From Runella rosea (GTDB lineage Bacteria; Bacteroidota; Bacteroidia; Cytophagales; Spirosomataceae): a stretch of DNA of 64,000 nt. Below the pieces are notes generated by a model, which was not told the DNA's origin, ran no database searches, and saw nothing but the letters and a program-made list of their open reading frames with translations. The position numbers and the translations under genes are program-made. Below are positions 8,311-18,419 of this stretch, one piece after another. The stretch's first letter is position 1, and the number at the start of each line of letters is the position of its first letter. The stretch is taken from the NCBI RefSeq assembly GCF_003325355.1, contig NZ_CP030850.1, positions 1,488,001-1,552,000 on the forward strand, in the 5' to 3' direction.

Positions 8311-9288
8311 TTACTCCTTGCTTTTTAGCTTCTTTTTGACCACGTCGGCGGGGTATTTGAGCGCTAGTTCACGGATTTCATAGCTAAAAGCTTCGAAAGT
8401 TTCCCGCCACAACTGTGCTTCTTCGGGCGTGTATGAATAAAATCCGTGGGCATTTGCCACGCCCTTACCACCTGCTTTCACGATGTCGTCAATCAATGCT
8501 GGTACTTCGGTACTTGTGCTTAGGGTCGGAAACAAATCTTTTAATACCGTATGGTAGGCGGGTACGCCCGTCAAATCCATCCAACGAAAAGGCCCGACCA
8601 AGGTCATCCAGTAACCTCCATTGTTGCGACAGGCACGGTCTACATCTTCGACCGTTGCGTAGCCATTTTCAACCAGATTAAACGCTTCCCGGTACAAGGC
8701 ATACATGAGGCGATTGCTAATAAACCCACGAATATCTTTGCGAACCAACGTGGGTTCTTTACCCCATAAATGTGAGAGTTCGTACAACCATTCCCCTTTC
8801 GATTCATCGCTCAATTCTCCGCAAATCACCTCCAAAAAGCGCGTTGTGTGCGAAGGTTCTGCCCAATGCAACCCCAAAAAGCGCTCTGGCTGGCGTACTT
8901 CTTTCTGTAAAATGCTGATGGGAATGGCCGACGTATTGCTCGTAATCACGGCCTCTGTCGACACCACAGCCTCAATTTTTTCGTATACAGATTTCTTGAT
9001 GGCAAGATTTTCTAACGTACATTCTATCACCAATTGGCAATCGACAAGCGCACTGTAGTCCTCTGTAATCAACAGTGCTTCAAGAAAATGGTCGGGTGTT
9101 TGCGTGGTTAGGCCTTCTTCCAACGATTTTTTGAGGTGTTCATAAACACGCGGGTGCGCCGTGGGCACATCCATCGGAAGCGGAGCCACGGCCACCACTC
9201 GGTGTCCAGCCAATAACAAACAAGTAGTGATGCTGCAGCCCATCAAGCCGAGTCCAACGACTCCTACAGAAAGTTGGGAAGGGTTCAT
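8311..9288 (-). CDS. 3-hydroxyacyl-CoA dehydrogenase family protein
   Basis: 325 residues from the ATG at 9288 (MNPSQLSVGVVG); a TTG six codons upstream is less likely. The N-terminal Rossmann motif GVVGLGLMG binds NAD. TSNTSAIPIS and GLHWAEPSHTTRFLEVI are the catalytic-loop blocks (His and Glu). The C-terminal helical domain includes FISNRLMYALYREAFNLVENG and GGYWMTLVGPFRWMDLTGV. The ending resembles stand-alone 3-hydroxyacyl-CoA, carnitine or L-gulonate dehydrogenases rather than a FadB fusion, and no beta-oxidation partners are adjacent. It probably oxidises a 3-hydroxy acid or its CoA ester with NAD; the natural substrate cannot be told from sequence alone. Confidence 0.85.
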   Translation of the reverse strand: MNPSQLSVGVVGLGLMGCSITTCLLLAGHRVVAVAPLPMDVPTAHPRVYEHLKKSLEEGLTTQTPDHFLEALLITEDYSALVDCQLVIECTLENLAIKKSVYEKIEAVVSTEAVITSNTSAIPISILQKEVRQPERFLGLHWAEPSHTTRFLEVICGELSDESKGEWLYELSHLWGKEPTLVRKDIRGFISNRLMYALYREAFNLVENGYATVEDVDRACRNNGGYWMTLVGPFRWMDLTGVPAYHTVLKDLFPTLSTSTEVPALIDDIVKAGGKGVANAHGFYSYTPEEAQLWRETFEAFSYEIRELALKYPADVVKKKLKSKE

Positions 9289-9380
9289 AGTTCTCTTAAA
9301 TTCCAAAAAATTAAGCCTTAAAAGTTCTCAATATAAATGGTATTATGGTTAAGATAAAAGTGATTGTCCACAAATAAACA

Positions 9381-9433
9381 ATCCCTTTGGTGAAATCATG
9401 ACAATTCTGACGTCATGCTTTCACCAAAGGGAT
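9381..9433 (-). terminator. Long hairpin downstream of the protease gene
   Basis: Arms 9381-9402 and 9412-9433 are complementary at 21 of 22 positions, with a 9-nt loop. The hairpin lies 22 bp past the stop of the large minus-strand gene at 9455 and upstream of the next minus-strand gene. There is no long T tract on the minus strand, so it may act as a 3' stabiliser as well as a terminator. Confidence 0.6.
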
Positions 9434-9454
9434 GAGAAGGAATTTGACAGTAGT

Positions 9455-12400
9455 TTATTTTTGATTCAAACTTTCTTCCGAACCTACTGTTGCTGGAACC
9501 GGGGTTGAGCAATCACCGATGACTGCCAAAAAGCTATTGCCAGTGGCTGAAAAACCAGGGGATAACGTCACCGAGTTGGTGGCCTGATACACCACCTTCG
9601 CACCCGAAATCTGATTGGTCGCCGTGATCTTACCCGCCACCTTCAACACCGTACCCGACGTAATGGGCTCCTTCACAGTCAGGTTATTGGGCCCAGTGCT
9701 GCCTGTACTCTGACTTTCGTACACGCCCATATCAGCTATGCCGATACCAATCGGATAAGGACGTGCATTGCCGTCCAAATCTACATTGGGTGCCCCGGCA
9801 TTGCTGCCCGAGTTGATAGCTGGTGAACAAGCCTGCAAATGATAATCTCCCAATACACCCATCGGTGCCAGTCCGTTCGCATTGGGATTGACAAACAACG
9901 GATTCAGGTTCAAGTTGCCCGTACCCGCGTAGCCACCCTCCACAATACTGTTGGTGATGTTGCTGCCAGCCGTTGATTGCAGCGGGGTATTACCCCACAA
10001 AATGCTGTTCTGAATTGTCGTTGCCGCATTAGTGTTGTAAATACCACCCACGTTATTGCCCCCATCTTTGTTGGAAGCAATGGTACAATTCATTAACCTC
10101 GGTTGACTGTGATTGGCATACAGCGCCCCACCCAATCCTTTATTGATGGCAAACAATACATTTTCAAAATACGGTTGGCTTCCGCCCAACACGTACACCC
10201 CTCCCCCGAAGGTGGCTTCATTGCCGAAAATAACGCTTTGGATGATGTGTAGATGAGAGCTGTCTCGTAGGTGCATCCCTCCTCCGCCAGTGGCGCGGTT
10301 GTCAGTGATGGTACAATTAATAATAAGCCCCTTACTTTTATCAATGGCCAGAATCCCTCCTCCAGAGGCCTGAATACTAGGATCATCCAAGTTATTTGTT
10401 TGGCTACCAGCGAAGAATTCAGCAAAGCCCCTTACAATTTGAAAACCGTCGAGCTGGGTAGTGTCATTTGTAGCCTTAAACAGCACGACGTGGTACATAT
10501 TGTCATTGAGAGCGGTGGTACCGATCTCTCCGCTGAGGATGGTCGGGTTGGTTTTCCAGTTACGTTCTGAAAGGAGGGTTTCGGTACCAACAAATCCACC
10601 GAATACTTTGACGCCTGATGGAATTGAGAAAACATCTTTGCGCAATGTGCCAGGTTTGTAAGTACCCTGAGCCACCCAAACTTGCACCTTATTTGGAGAA
10701 GCCTGCAAGGCAGCGGCAGCGGTCAGCCCTTGTTGCAAGGAAGCGAAAGCTTTACTCCAACTACTGCCATCCTGCCCAGGAGCATTATTGGCCACATTGA
10801 CATAAATCACGGTGGTCAAACTGGGAAGAACCGTCACGACAAACTCTGTTGATTTGGCACTTTGGCAAATTACATCCAGACGAGTTTGTTCACAACGGGC
10901 ATAATAAGCGGCGGTCTGCAAAGGACTCACTGGCATAGAAACGGGGGCATCATCGGCGGCTTGGTACCAGCGTAACGTGAAACCCGGCCCAGTACATCCA
11001 GTGGCCGTCAGGTTTATGGAACTGCCAGCATTAATGGTATCGCCCTCCGCCACGAGGGGCACCGCAGGATGCAAAATGTAAATCTTAACCGTATCCAAGC
11101 CACCTTGACATACATTTGCCCCCGGGTCGTTGCTCATGGCGCCAAAACTGAGGCTATCCAGTAGCTTTCCCGCTGCATTGAGCACAAATTTAGCGAAGGG
11201 TTGCGTATCAGGGGTGATAAATGTCCCAAAGGCGACGTTCTTCTGCCAAACCATGTTGGTAGCCACCCCAGAAAGCGTCGCGTTCAACACAATTGTATCC
11301 GTATTGCAAATGGCTTGGTCAGGCCCCGCATTGACTATTGATGCTGGGTCATAAGTAATGATAACCGAATCAACGGCGGCTTTACAGATGCCTGCGGGGT
11401 CATCGGTGGTTAATTTCAGCTTCACACTTCCTGCCGCGATTTCGCCAGGAGTGGGCGTGTAAGTAGCATTGAGCGTGGTATTGTTGGGCGTGAAGGTCCC
11501 AGCTCCGCCGCTCCATGTGGCCACCGTAGCTGTACCACCCTTGCTACCAGCTAAAGTCACCGTTGGGCTACTTGAACAAACCCGCTGTTCAGGTCCAGCC
11601 TCTACCGTGGCGGCTCCGTGTTGAATGTAAATTTTGACCGTATCCAAGCCGCCCTGGCACACATTACCACCTGGGTCGTTGGTCATGGCGCCAAAAGTGA
11701 GGCTGTCCAGCATCTTTCCCGCTGCATTGAGCACAAATTTAGCACTTGGACTCGTGTCGGGACCTACGAACGTACCGAAAGCCACGTTCTTCTGCCAAAC
11801 CATGTTGGTAGCTACCCCAGAAAGCGTCGCGTTCAGATAAATCGTGTCCGCATCACAAACGGTTTGGTCGGGACCCGCATCGACAATGGCCGCGGGGTCG
11901 TATTTGATAACAACCGAATCAACGGCCGCTTTACAGATGCCTGCGGGGTCATCGGTGGTTAATTTCAGCTTCACACTTCCCGCCGCGATTTCGCCAGGAG
12001 TGGGCGTGTAAGTAGCATTAAGCGTGGTATTGTTGGGCGTGAAGGTCCCAGCTCCGCCGCTCCATGTGGCCACCGTAGCTGTACCGCCCTTGCTACCAGC
12101 TAAAGTGACCGTTGGGCTGCTTGAACAAACCCTCTGTTCAGGTCCTGCTTCTACCGTAGGACCGTGTATAATGTAAATTTTGACCGTATCCAAGCCCCCC
12201 TGACACACGTTGCCCCCCGGGTCGTTGCTCATAGCTCCGAAACTCAGGCTATCTAGCATTTTTCCCGCCGCATTGAGCACAAACTTGGCATTAGGCTGCG
12301 TATCAGGCCCTATGAACGTGCCAAATGCAGCATTCTTCTGCCAAACCATGTTGGTAGCTACCCCCGAAAGCGTCGCGTTGAGATAAATCGTATCAGAATC

Positions 12401-14518
12401 GCAGACGGTTTGGTCGGGTCCCGCATCGACGATCGACGCTGGGTCAACGGTTACCGTGCCCTTAATGGTATCGGAGAAGCACCCATTTGCATTCTTGAGT
12501 TGCAGATTAAACGCCATAGATGGTAAAGTTGCACCACCCGTGAGATTAACGGTAATTGATGAAGGCGCCGCCGCTAAAACTGCATCGTTGACCGAAGTAA
12601 TCCCAGGTCCTGAAATTGAATAACTTATAGGGCTGCCAGTAGTAGCCGTGTAAGGAATGGTAAATGATTTTGTTCCCTCGCAAATCTTAGGAATAGCCCC
12701 CGTAGTAAGCGTGATAGGGGTTATACAGTTTACCTGAGCAAGGGCGAGGTCGGCCTGCAAAAGCCCGTAGCCAGTGCGGAAATCAAAGCCCGTTTGAAAG
12801 CCCGCAATGTCGGGGTCGTCCATGTCGATGGTCGAGTTTTGCATCACGGTTTTGATTTGATCGGGTGTGAGCGGCGGTTGTCCATTGCTCGACTGCAGCT
12901 GAACCATCAAGGCCGCTACTGCCGCAGCATGGGGTGCCGAGGCCGAAGTCCCGAAAAAATTACGAAATGAGTCCGTATCTTCGGCGATTTCCCTTCCAAA
13001 GAAAGAGGTATTTCCGCCATCGGGGCCCGTAATTTCAGGTTTTTGGTAAACAATGGGTGCTGGTAAACGATTTCCAGCATCATCAAACAGAATGGGCGTA
13101 CCGCCCAAAGACGAGAACGACTCGATCTCGGGGGGGGTGACCCCATACGCCGGCGTACGATACCACGGTGCAGCACCGACCGATATAGCTCCTGGAGTAT
13201 TGGGATGGCCTACGAGGGTAGAGGCATTGATGCCCGGCACAGCCGCATTGCCAAAAGTAAGCGGCAATCCGTTGGTATAAATAACAATGCGCAGATTTTG
13301 AGGCGCAGGACCCGCAAAATGTCGAATAGCGATGTTTCTGGTACTTCCCAAAGGAATAACTTGCATTATTTCTATCGGATCTCCCCCAAGATTATCGGTG
13401 GCTGCAGAACCCGTCGGGATAGTACCATTGGCATTGTACAAATACATATCCAAATCAGTCTGAGCTCCCGCTCCACCACTTACTGATGGGAAAGGCTCAT
13501 CCCATTGGAGTACTATGGTATAGGCTCGACCTATAGAAAGATTGTTCAACTGCAAAAGATATACGTCCGGATCGCCAGGGGCGGCAAAGTTATGGGCCGG
13601 CACCATTCCCGATGTTAGTAGCGGAAACCTAAAGGAGCCTGCCCGAAAGTTATTGGCATAGGCAGTTCTGGCGTGATTACCCGCTAGTGAAAAATACGTA
13701 ACGCCAGCTGCATTCACGGTATTGACCGCTTGGGCAATGACACCATTTTGAAAAAAAGGTTCTGCGAAGTAAAAAACATCATCTACGATGACCTTGCAAG
13801 TAGCATCTTTTAAGGCAATGATGTTATTGGCAAACCCAGCCTGACCACCCACAAAAGCAGTTGCAAATGCTTTGGTGGCCCCAGGCGCCACATCATGGAC
13901 AATTTCTATCATAGCCCGGCCTTCATCGCTAGTAAAAAGGGCGGGGCCCTCTGCCAATAATTCAACTGGATTTGTAAAGCCATTGGGATTACCAGGACCC
14001 GGCAATTCACCATTAGCAACCCCAGTGGCGGCTCCTCCCAGGCGGTTATAACTATCGGAGAGGACACCGACTTTTACGCCAGCTCCATTTACCCCGTAAG
14101 TAACACGTGCCAGCTGGCTTTTCATGGCGGTATCCCCCTGAGAAACAACTGCTCCATGGCTTGGTTTATATTCGGGTTCAGCCTTTCTGAGTTCCTGAAG
14201 GGTCTCTAAGTCATTTAATTGCGAAACAGGGACCGAAACCGTCACCGTAAACTTAGTTGAAGTAATAACAACGATGCTTTTTTGGACTTTTAGTTCATTG
14301 AGCAATGCTTCAGAAGTAGTTTTGGCAAGTAATCTTACCACTATGTTACCATTTGTCTCGTACATAAGATGATCATAGACCGCCTCATCTCCTTCCGTTA
14401 AAATAGGAACGAAGCCAGGTACAAGTCTTTGCAAATCATAATTAAGCTTACTGGCAGGCTTTTGGGCAACACTCGCCAAGCTGCATAAGCATAAAATTAA
14501 TAGAAGTAACCTTTTCAT
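9455..14518 (-). CDS. Secreted S8-like (subtilase) protein with tandem repeats and beta-helix region
   Basis: 1687 residues with a signal peptide (about 1-18, ending SVAQ). Residues about 145-545 form a subtilase-like domain with Asp155 in GVLSDSY, oxyanion Asn in LAGNHA (about 281) and Ser525 in GTSASAPH. The usual HGTHVAG His block is replaced by DEGRAM (Glu199) ahead of EIVHDVAPGA. Two near-identical units of 182-183 residues and a half unit follow (starting VDAGPDQTVC). Next comes a parallel beta-helix/POMP-like region (YVNVANNAPGQDGSSW, ITDNRATGGGGMHLRDSS). The end, VTLSPGFSATGNSFLAVIG plus Cys, resembles the 3-coathanger stack seen in Cytophagales exoproteins. It is probably a large cell-surface or secreted protease or adhesin. 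No standard type A sorting domain is obvious. Confidence 0.85.
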   Translation of the reverse strand: MKRLLLLILCLCSLASVAQKPASKLNYDLQRLVPGFVPILTEGDEAVYDHLMYETNGNIVVRLLAKTTSEALLNELKVQKSIVVITSTKFTVTVSVPVSQLNDLETLQELRKAEPEYKPSHGAVVSQGDTAMKSQLARVTYGVNGAGVKVGVLSDSYNRLGGAATGVANGELPGPGNPNGFTNPVELLAEGPALFTSDEGRAMIEIVHDVAPGATKAFATAFVGGQAGFANNIIALKDATCKVIVDDVFYFAEPFFQNGVIAQAVNTVNAAGVTYFSLAGNHARTAYANNFRAGSFRFPLLTSGMVPAHNFAAPGDPDVYLLQLNNLSIGRAYTIVLQWDEPFPSVSGGAGAQTDLDMYLYNANGTIPTGSAATDNLGGDPIEIMQVIPLGSTRNIAIRHFAGPAPQNLRIVIYTNGLPLTFGNAAVPGINASTLVGHPNTPGAISVGAAPWYRTPAYGVTPPEIESFSSLGGTPILFDDAGNRLPAPIVYQKPEITGPDGGNTSFFGREIAEDTDSFRNFFGTSASAPHAAAVAALMVQLQSSNGQPPLTPDQIKTVMQNSTIDMDDPDIAGFQTGFDFRTGYGLLQADLALAQVNCITPITLTTGAIPKICEGTKSFTIPYTATTGSPISYSISGPGITSVNDAVLAAAPSSITVNLTGGATLPSMAFNLQLKNANGCFSDTIKGTVTVDPASIVDAGPDQTVCDSDTIYLNATLSGVATNMVWQKNAAFGTFIGPDTQPNAKFVLNAAGKMLDSLSFGAMSNDPGGNVCQGGLDTVKIYIIHGPTVEAGPEQRVCSSSPTVTLAGSKGGTATVATWSGGAGTFTPNNTTLNATYTPTPGEIAAGSVKLKLTTDDPAGICKAAVDSVVIKYDPAAIVDAGPDQTVCDADTIYLNATLSGVATNMVWQKNVAFGTFVGPDTSPSAKFVLNAAGKMLDSLTFGAMTNDPGGNVCQGGLDTVKIYIQHGAATVEAGPEQRVCSSSPTVTLAGSKGGTATVATWSGGAGTFTPNNTTLNATYTPTPGEIAAGSVKLKLTTDDPAGICKAAVDSVIITYDPASIVNAGPDQAICNTDTIVLNATLSGVATNMVWQKNVAFGTFITPDTQPFAKFVLNAAGKLLDSLSFGAMSNDPGANVCQGGLDTVKIYILHPAVPLVAEGDTINAGSSINLTATGCTGPGFTLRWYQAADDAPVSMPVSPLQTAAYYARCEQTRLDVICQSAKSTEFVVTVLPSLTTVIYVNVANNAPGQDGSSWSKAFASLQQGLTAAAALQASPNKVQVWVAQGTYKPGTLRKDVFSIPSGVKVFGGFVGTETLLSERNWKTNPTILSGEIGTTALNDNMYHVVLFKATNDTTQLDGFQIVRGFAEFFAGSQTNNLDDPSIQASGGGILAIDKSKGLIINCTITDNRATGGGGMHLRDSSHLHIIQSVIFGNEATFGGGVYVLGGSQPYFENVLFAINKGLGGALYANHSQPRLMNCTIASNKDGGNNVGGIYNTNAATTIQNSILWGNTPLQSTAGSNITNSIVEGGYAGTGNLNLNPLFVNPNANGLAPMGVLGDYHLQACSPAINSGSNAGAPNVDLDGNARPYPIGIGIADMGVYESQSTGSTGPNNLTVKEPITSGTVLKVAGKITATNQISGAKVVYQATNSVTLSPGFSATGNSFLAVIGDCSTPVPATVGSEESLNQK
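11060..12445 (-). repeat. Near-identical 546-549 bp tandem repeats inside the protease gene
   Basis: Two full units (11900-12445 and 11351-11899) and a partial third (to about 11060) encode VDAGPDQTVC...DTVKIYI modules alternating with VEAGPEQRVCSSSPTVTL modules. The DNA of equivalent stretches, for example around 11380-11580 and 11930-12130, differs at only a few positions, many of them synonymous. This indicates recent duplication or gene conversion rather than old domain divergence. Confidence 0.85.
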
Positions 14519-14660
14519 AATTTGAGATTTAGGATTTTCAATGCGTATATGAGCTAGGAATTAGCCCCAACGAAAAAAATAATATACTCAAAAACAATAA
14601 TAGTATTTTTTTTATTAAAATATATACTAAACAAGTTTTTATTGAGACAATTTGGAATAG

Positions 14661-14702
14661 AAAAAAACACCGCAAATGCTTCATTTAAGAAGTTGGCGGT
14701 GT
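14661..14702 (-). terminator. Intrinsic terminator of the hybrid kinase gene
   Basis: ACACCGC (14667-14673) pairs with GCGGTGT (14696-14702). On the minus strand the stem is followed by a run of seven T residues (14661-14667). It lies about 100 bp downstream of the hybrid kinase stop. A second GC-rich hairpin, GTTGG.GGGTG/CACCC.CCAAC, sits closer to the stop at about 14768-14795. Confidence 0.65.
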
Positions 14703-14801
14703 CTACTGAGTCAAATTTGCTTTTTTTGTCGTTGGGGTATGTTTCCCCACAATCTATTTTATTATGCCGTTGGAGGGTGTTCTCACCCCCAACCTATTCC
14801 G

Positions 14802-17800
14802 CTATTTCTGCGTAAATTCTTCCAGTATGGTCTGGTATTCCTTCAGAAATACCTTGAATTCTTGCTCTAGTTTGGGCAAATCTTCCGCGAGCGTACTCGT
14901 ATCGTTGGTTTTTAATTTTCCTTCACCAATACGAGCAATCTCGGCCACACGCGCTACCCCGATGGTGCCCGCGCTTCCTTTGAGCGTGTGGAGGTTGCTT
15001 TTTACCGTGGCAATGTCATGGTCTGCAAATGCGGCCACGGCCTCATTGACCAGCTCGGTAGCCTCAGCAACGAAATCTTCAAAAATAGAGCTGACCAACT
15101 CCATTCCGCCCAGTTGGCGCAATTGCCCAACAATCTCTAAATCAACGATGGGCAATTGCAGCTCCTGCGCAATCTCTTTTTGTTTTTTCTGCAAAACAAC
15201 CCCCTCTTGAAAGGTTTTGCCCGCATCAATGATTTCCTTCACTTTTTGAATCAATACCTGCGCCCGAATCGGCTTAGGCACGTAGTCGTCCATTCCTTGA
15301 CTCAGAAAGCGCTCGCGGTCTTCTTTCATCGAATAGGCCGTCATGGCTACAACAGTAGGTAGCTTGGTACCAAACAGCTCACGCAGGCGCTGGGTGGTTT
15401 CGATGCCGTCCATGTCGGGCATCTGAATATCCATGAATATAGCATTATAATACGGCCCCGCCGAGGCAAAATTATCATCCACTAGCTGAATGGCTTGCTT
15501 GCCGCTTTCGGCGGTATCAACCACACAACCCGATTTCTTGAGGATTTCACTCGCTACTTTTCGGTTCACGAAGTTATCATCCACCAACAAAAGGCGGGGG
15601 TGAAAATCGCTAAAGAAATTCTCAAATCTAATCTCCTGACTGTCGGACTTTTGTTGCGTAGGGCTAATCATCGTTTCTTTGGTTTCAAACGTAAACCAAA
15701 ACGTGCTGCCCCGGTCCACGTTTGATTCCACCCCGATTTCGCCCTTCATCAGGCGGCAAAGCTCCTTTGAAATGGCCAAGCCCAACCCCGTTCCGCCAAA
15801 AGTTTTGCGCGAGGAAGTATCGACCTGACTGAAGGCATTAAACAGCAGATTCAAGTTCTCGGTCGAAATCCCAATGCCCGAATCTTGCACTTCCACCTTG
15901 ATTTTATGGAATTTACCTTTCGTCCAGACCGACGACACTTTTAGTTTTACCGCGCCGTTTTCCGTAAATTTAATGGCGTTTGAGGTCAAATTAGAAAGAA
16001 TTTGCAGCAGACGCGTTTGATCCCCAATGATAAATTGCGGCAGGTTTTCGGCAAAATGATAGCTGAGCGTATTATTTTTATTTCGGGCCGTTTGGGCAAA
16101 CAACGCCGTCAGTTTTTCAAATATTTCTTCCAACGCCACGGGGGCTTCATTGAGCGCCATTTTGCCCGCTTCGATTTTCGACAAATCAAGAATATCGTTC
16201 AAAATATTGAGCAACGTACCCGACGAGCGGCGCATGGTCAGGATATAATCTTTTTGTTCGGGATTCAGCGGCGTTTCGTTCAGCAAATCAATCATCCCGA
16301 TAATACCATTCATTGGCGTTCTGATTTCGTGGCTCATGTTAGCCAAAAACCGTTCCTTCACTTTCAAAGAGCGTTCGGCCTCTTCTTTGGCTTTGACGAG
16401 TTCCTCCTGATTACGTTTCAACTCGGTGATGTCGCGCGCCAAGGCCGCCACAATAGGTGCTCCATCTTCATCGCGCAGGAGGAGCATATTAAACATAAAC
16501 TGCCGAACGGTGCCGTCTTTGATGCGCAACTCGGCCTCAAAATTGCGGAGGCTTTTATCCCGACGAAGTCGCACAAGTGCTGCATGAATGCGGCCTTGAT
16601 CTACGAAATAATCGGTAATATTGGTCCCCATTGCCTCATCAATGGTATACCCTGTGCGTTTGAGTACGGAAGGACTAATCATCGTGATTTTACCGCTGCG
16701 GTCGGTACGCACGTATATATCCTGAAGATTAACGAAAATCCCCCGGAACTTCTCTTCGCTTTGCTGCATCGAAAGTTCGGCCAATTTACGAGGTGTAATG
16801 TCCCGCGCCACACCCGATACTTCTTCTATCACTCCTTCTTTGGGCTGAATCGGGTTTAAGCTGAATTCTAGCCACATATCACCTTCCCCGTTACGGGTTT
16901 CTATTTTCATCTCAAATCCCTGCGGATTCCCCTTAAACGCCTGCCGGTAGCGTTCTTCCATTTGCCTACGATTTTCGGTGGTCATCAATTGCCACCCCAA
17001 ACGCTCGGTGGTGGTGTTGATGGCAGGCGTGGTACGAAGGTGCTGTTGCAAAAACGCCGAATAATTTTTATTGAATGACGTGAGTTGCAGGGCCTTATTT
17101 ACCGACCAAATCAGGTAGGCACTGCTGTCAAAAATAGCATTCAAGCGCGCCGTTTGGCGGTTCAAATCCGCTTCATTTTGCTTTCTGGCAATGGCCAACG
17201 CCACCTGCCCCGAGATAAACTCCAGCATTTCGAGGTTTCGTGGGCGGTATTGATTGGGGTTTGAATACGATTTTACGCCAATGATTCCCGTGACCCGATC
17301 GCCGATGCGTAAGGGCACGCAAAGCAACACTTTCGGGATTTTTCCGTACATGTAAAGCCCCTGTTTTTCGGCCAGCTCTTCGATGTCTTTTTCGTACAAA
17401 AACAAGGGTTTATTGGCTCGAATTGCGTATTCGGTCAGTCCATTTCCGATTTTACGTTTGGTAAATCGAACATTTCCTTTGAAATATTCATCCACGTAAT
17501 ACGGAAAATACATAAAGCTTTTGGTAGGATCGTAGAGCGCAATGAAGAAGTTGCGGGCGTCGATTACCTTCCCTAATTCTTCGTGGACCCGGGCGTAAAA
17601 CTCGTCCAAATCCTGCGTTTTAATCATCCAGTTGGCAATACTGTAGTACAAACTCTGCGAACGCTCGGCCCGTACCCGGCTCGTGGCATCGTGAAGAATA
17701 CAGCGAAAAGCCGTCGGTTTATCGTTTTCGTATCGGCAGGTCACACTCCCCGTAAGGTAAATCTTTTTGCGTTGTTTGCTCCAGAAAACGGTCTCAAAAT

Positions 17801-18419
17801 CAGGCACTTTCTCCCCTTCTTCTACCCGTTTCAGCAGTTGCAGGGTTGCATCTGCGGCATCAGGCCACAGCACATCTTTGAGCGAAAGCGACACGAGTTC
17901 GTCTAGCTCATACCCAAGTCGTTCGCGCCACGCCCGATTCACAAACAAAAACCGTCCGTCAAGCGATACCAATTGAATCAAATCGCTGGTGTTGTCAATT
18001 AAATCTTGCAACTGCGCATTGGATTTATTGAGCGCATTGGTGACGCGAAGCTTGTTGGTGACATCTTCGCCAATCAACGTAAAGTCGGCAACGTCTCCTG
18101 ATTTTTTATTGATAATCAACGAATTGACCTGAACTCTCCTCAAATTTTTATTTTTGGCTACCAAAGGAATTTCCCGAAACTCGGCCAATTGCCCTCGTTC
18201 GAGCGATTCGTTTAAGAAAGCCTGTATTTCATCCCTTTGTTCAGTGGCCAACAAATCTTCAAAAAAATTGAACCGTTGCAGGTCCTCCACTCCCCATCCC
18301 AACATCCGGATGGTGTACGCATTGGCGTAGCGGATGGTCCCGCCGGGCGTAACGGTCAATCCAAAAAGGTTCAGTTGTTCAAGAAAAGGGTTCGATTCGA
18401 TAATGATTGGGGTTTCCAC
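14802..18419 (-). CDS. Hybrid sensor histidine kinase with PAS, GAF, receiver and Hpt domains
   Basis: 1205 residues, read from a GTG start. Order: PAS domains (about 10-130 and 136-255), a GAF domain (about 265-405, LFLYEKDIEELAEKQ), two further PAS/PAC units (about 420-665), HisKA with His697 in NMSHEIRTPMNG, and HATPase with NLTSNAIKFTENG, DSGIGI and FGGTGLGLAISK. A receiver follows with Asp997 in MDIQMPDMDG, then a C-terminal Hpt with His1144 in LHTLKGSAG. All phosphorelay residues are present, so a complete His-Asp-His relay is predicted, with output to an unlinked response regulator. No transmembrane helix is evident, so the kinase should be cytoplasmic and sense an internal signal. It stands alone with its own terminator. 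Confidence 0.95.
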   Translation of the reverse strand: METPIIIESNPFLEQLNLFGLTVTPGGTIRYANAYTIRMLGWGVEDLQRFNFFEDLLATEQRDEIQAFLNESLERGQLAEFREIPLVAKNKNLRRVQVNSLIINKKSGDVADFTLIGEDVTNKLRVTNALNKSNAQLQDLIDNTSDLIQLVSLDGRFLFVNRAWRERLGYELDELVSLSLKDVLWPDAADATLQLLKRVEEGEKVPDFETVFWSKQRKKIYLTGSVTCRYENDKPTAFRCILHDATSRVRAERSQSLYYSIANWMIKTQDLDEFYARVHEELGKVIDARNFFIALYDPTKSFMYFPYYVDEYFKGNVRFTKRKIGNGLTEYAIRANKPLFLYEKDIEELAEKQGLYMYGKIPKVLLCVPLRIGDRVTGIIGVKSYSNPNQYRPRNLEMLEFISGQVALAIARKQNEADLNRQTARLNAIFDSSAYLIWSVNKALQLTSFNKNYSAFLQQHLRTTPAINTTTERLGWQLMTTENRRQMEERYRQAFKGNPQGFEMKIETRNGEGDMWLEFSLNPIQPKEGVIEEVSGVARDITPRKLAELSMQQSEEKFRGIFVNLQDIYVRTDRSGKITMISPSVLKRTGYTIDEAMGTNITDYFVDQGRIHAALVRLRRDKSLRNFEAELRIKDGTVRQFMFNMLLLRDEDGAPIVAALARDITELKRNQEELVKAKEEAERSLKVKERFLANMSHEIRTPMNGIIGMIDLLNETPLNPEQKDYILTMRRSSGTLLNILNDILDLSKIEAGKMALNEAPVALEEIFEKLTALFAQTARNKNNTLSYHFAENLPQFIIGDQTRLLQILSNLTSNAIKFTENGAVKLKVSSVWTKGKFHKIKVEVQDSGIGISTENLNLLFNAFSQVDTSSRKTFGGTGLGLAISKELCRLMKGEIGVESNVDRGSTFWFTFETKETMISPTQQKSDSQEIRFENFFSDFHPRLLLVDDNFVNRKVASEILKKSGCVVDTAESGKQAIQLVDDNFASAGPYYNAIFMDIQMPDMDGIETTQRLRELFGTKLPTVVAMTAYSMKEDRERFLSQGMDDYVPKPIRAQVLIQKVKEIIDAGKTFQEGVVLQKKQKEIAQELQLPIVDLEIVGQLRQLGGMELVSSIFEDFVAEATELVNEAVAAFADHDIATVKSNLHTLKGSAGTIGVARVAEIARIGEGKLKTNDTSTLAEDLPKLEQEFKVFLKEYQTILEEFTQK

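Noticed and set aside
11060-12445. Repeats considered as a CRISPR-like array
   Set aside because: Units are about 550 bp and in frame within one large gene; there are no short spaced repeats.
16002-16859. Long plus-strand open frame antisense to the hybrid kinase
   Set aside because: Mirror frame of a strongly conserved kinase gene; composition and lack of motifs show it is not real.
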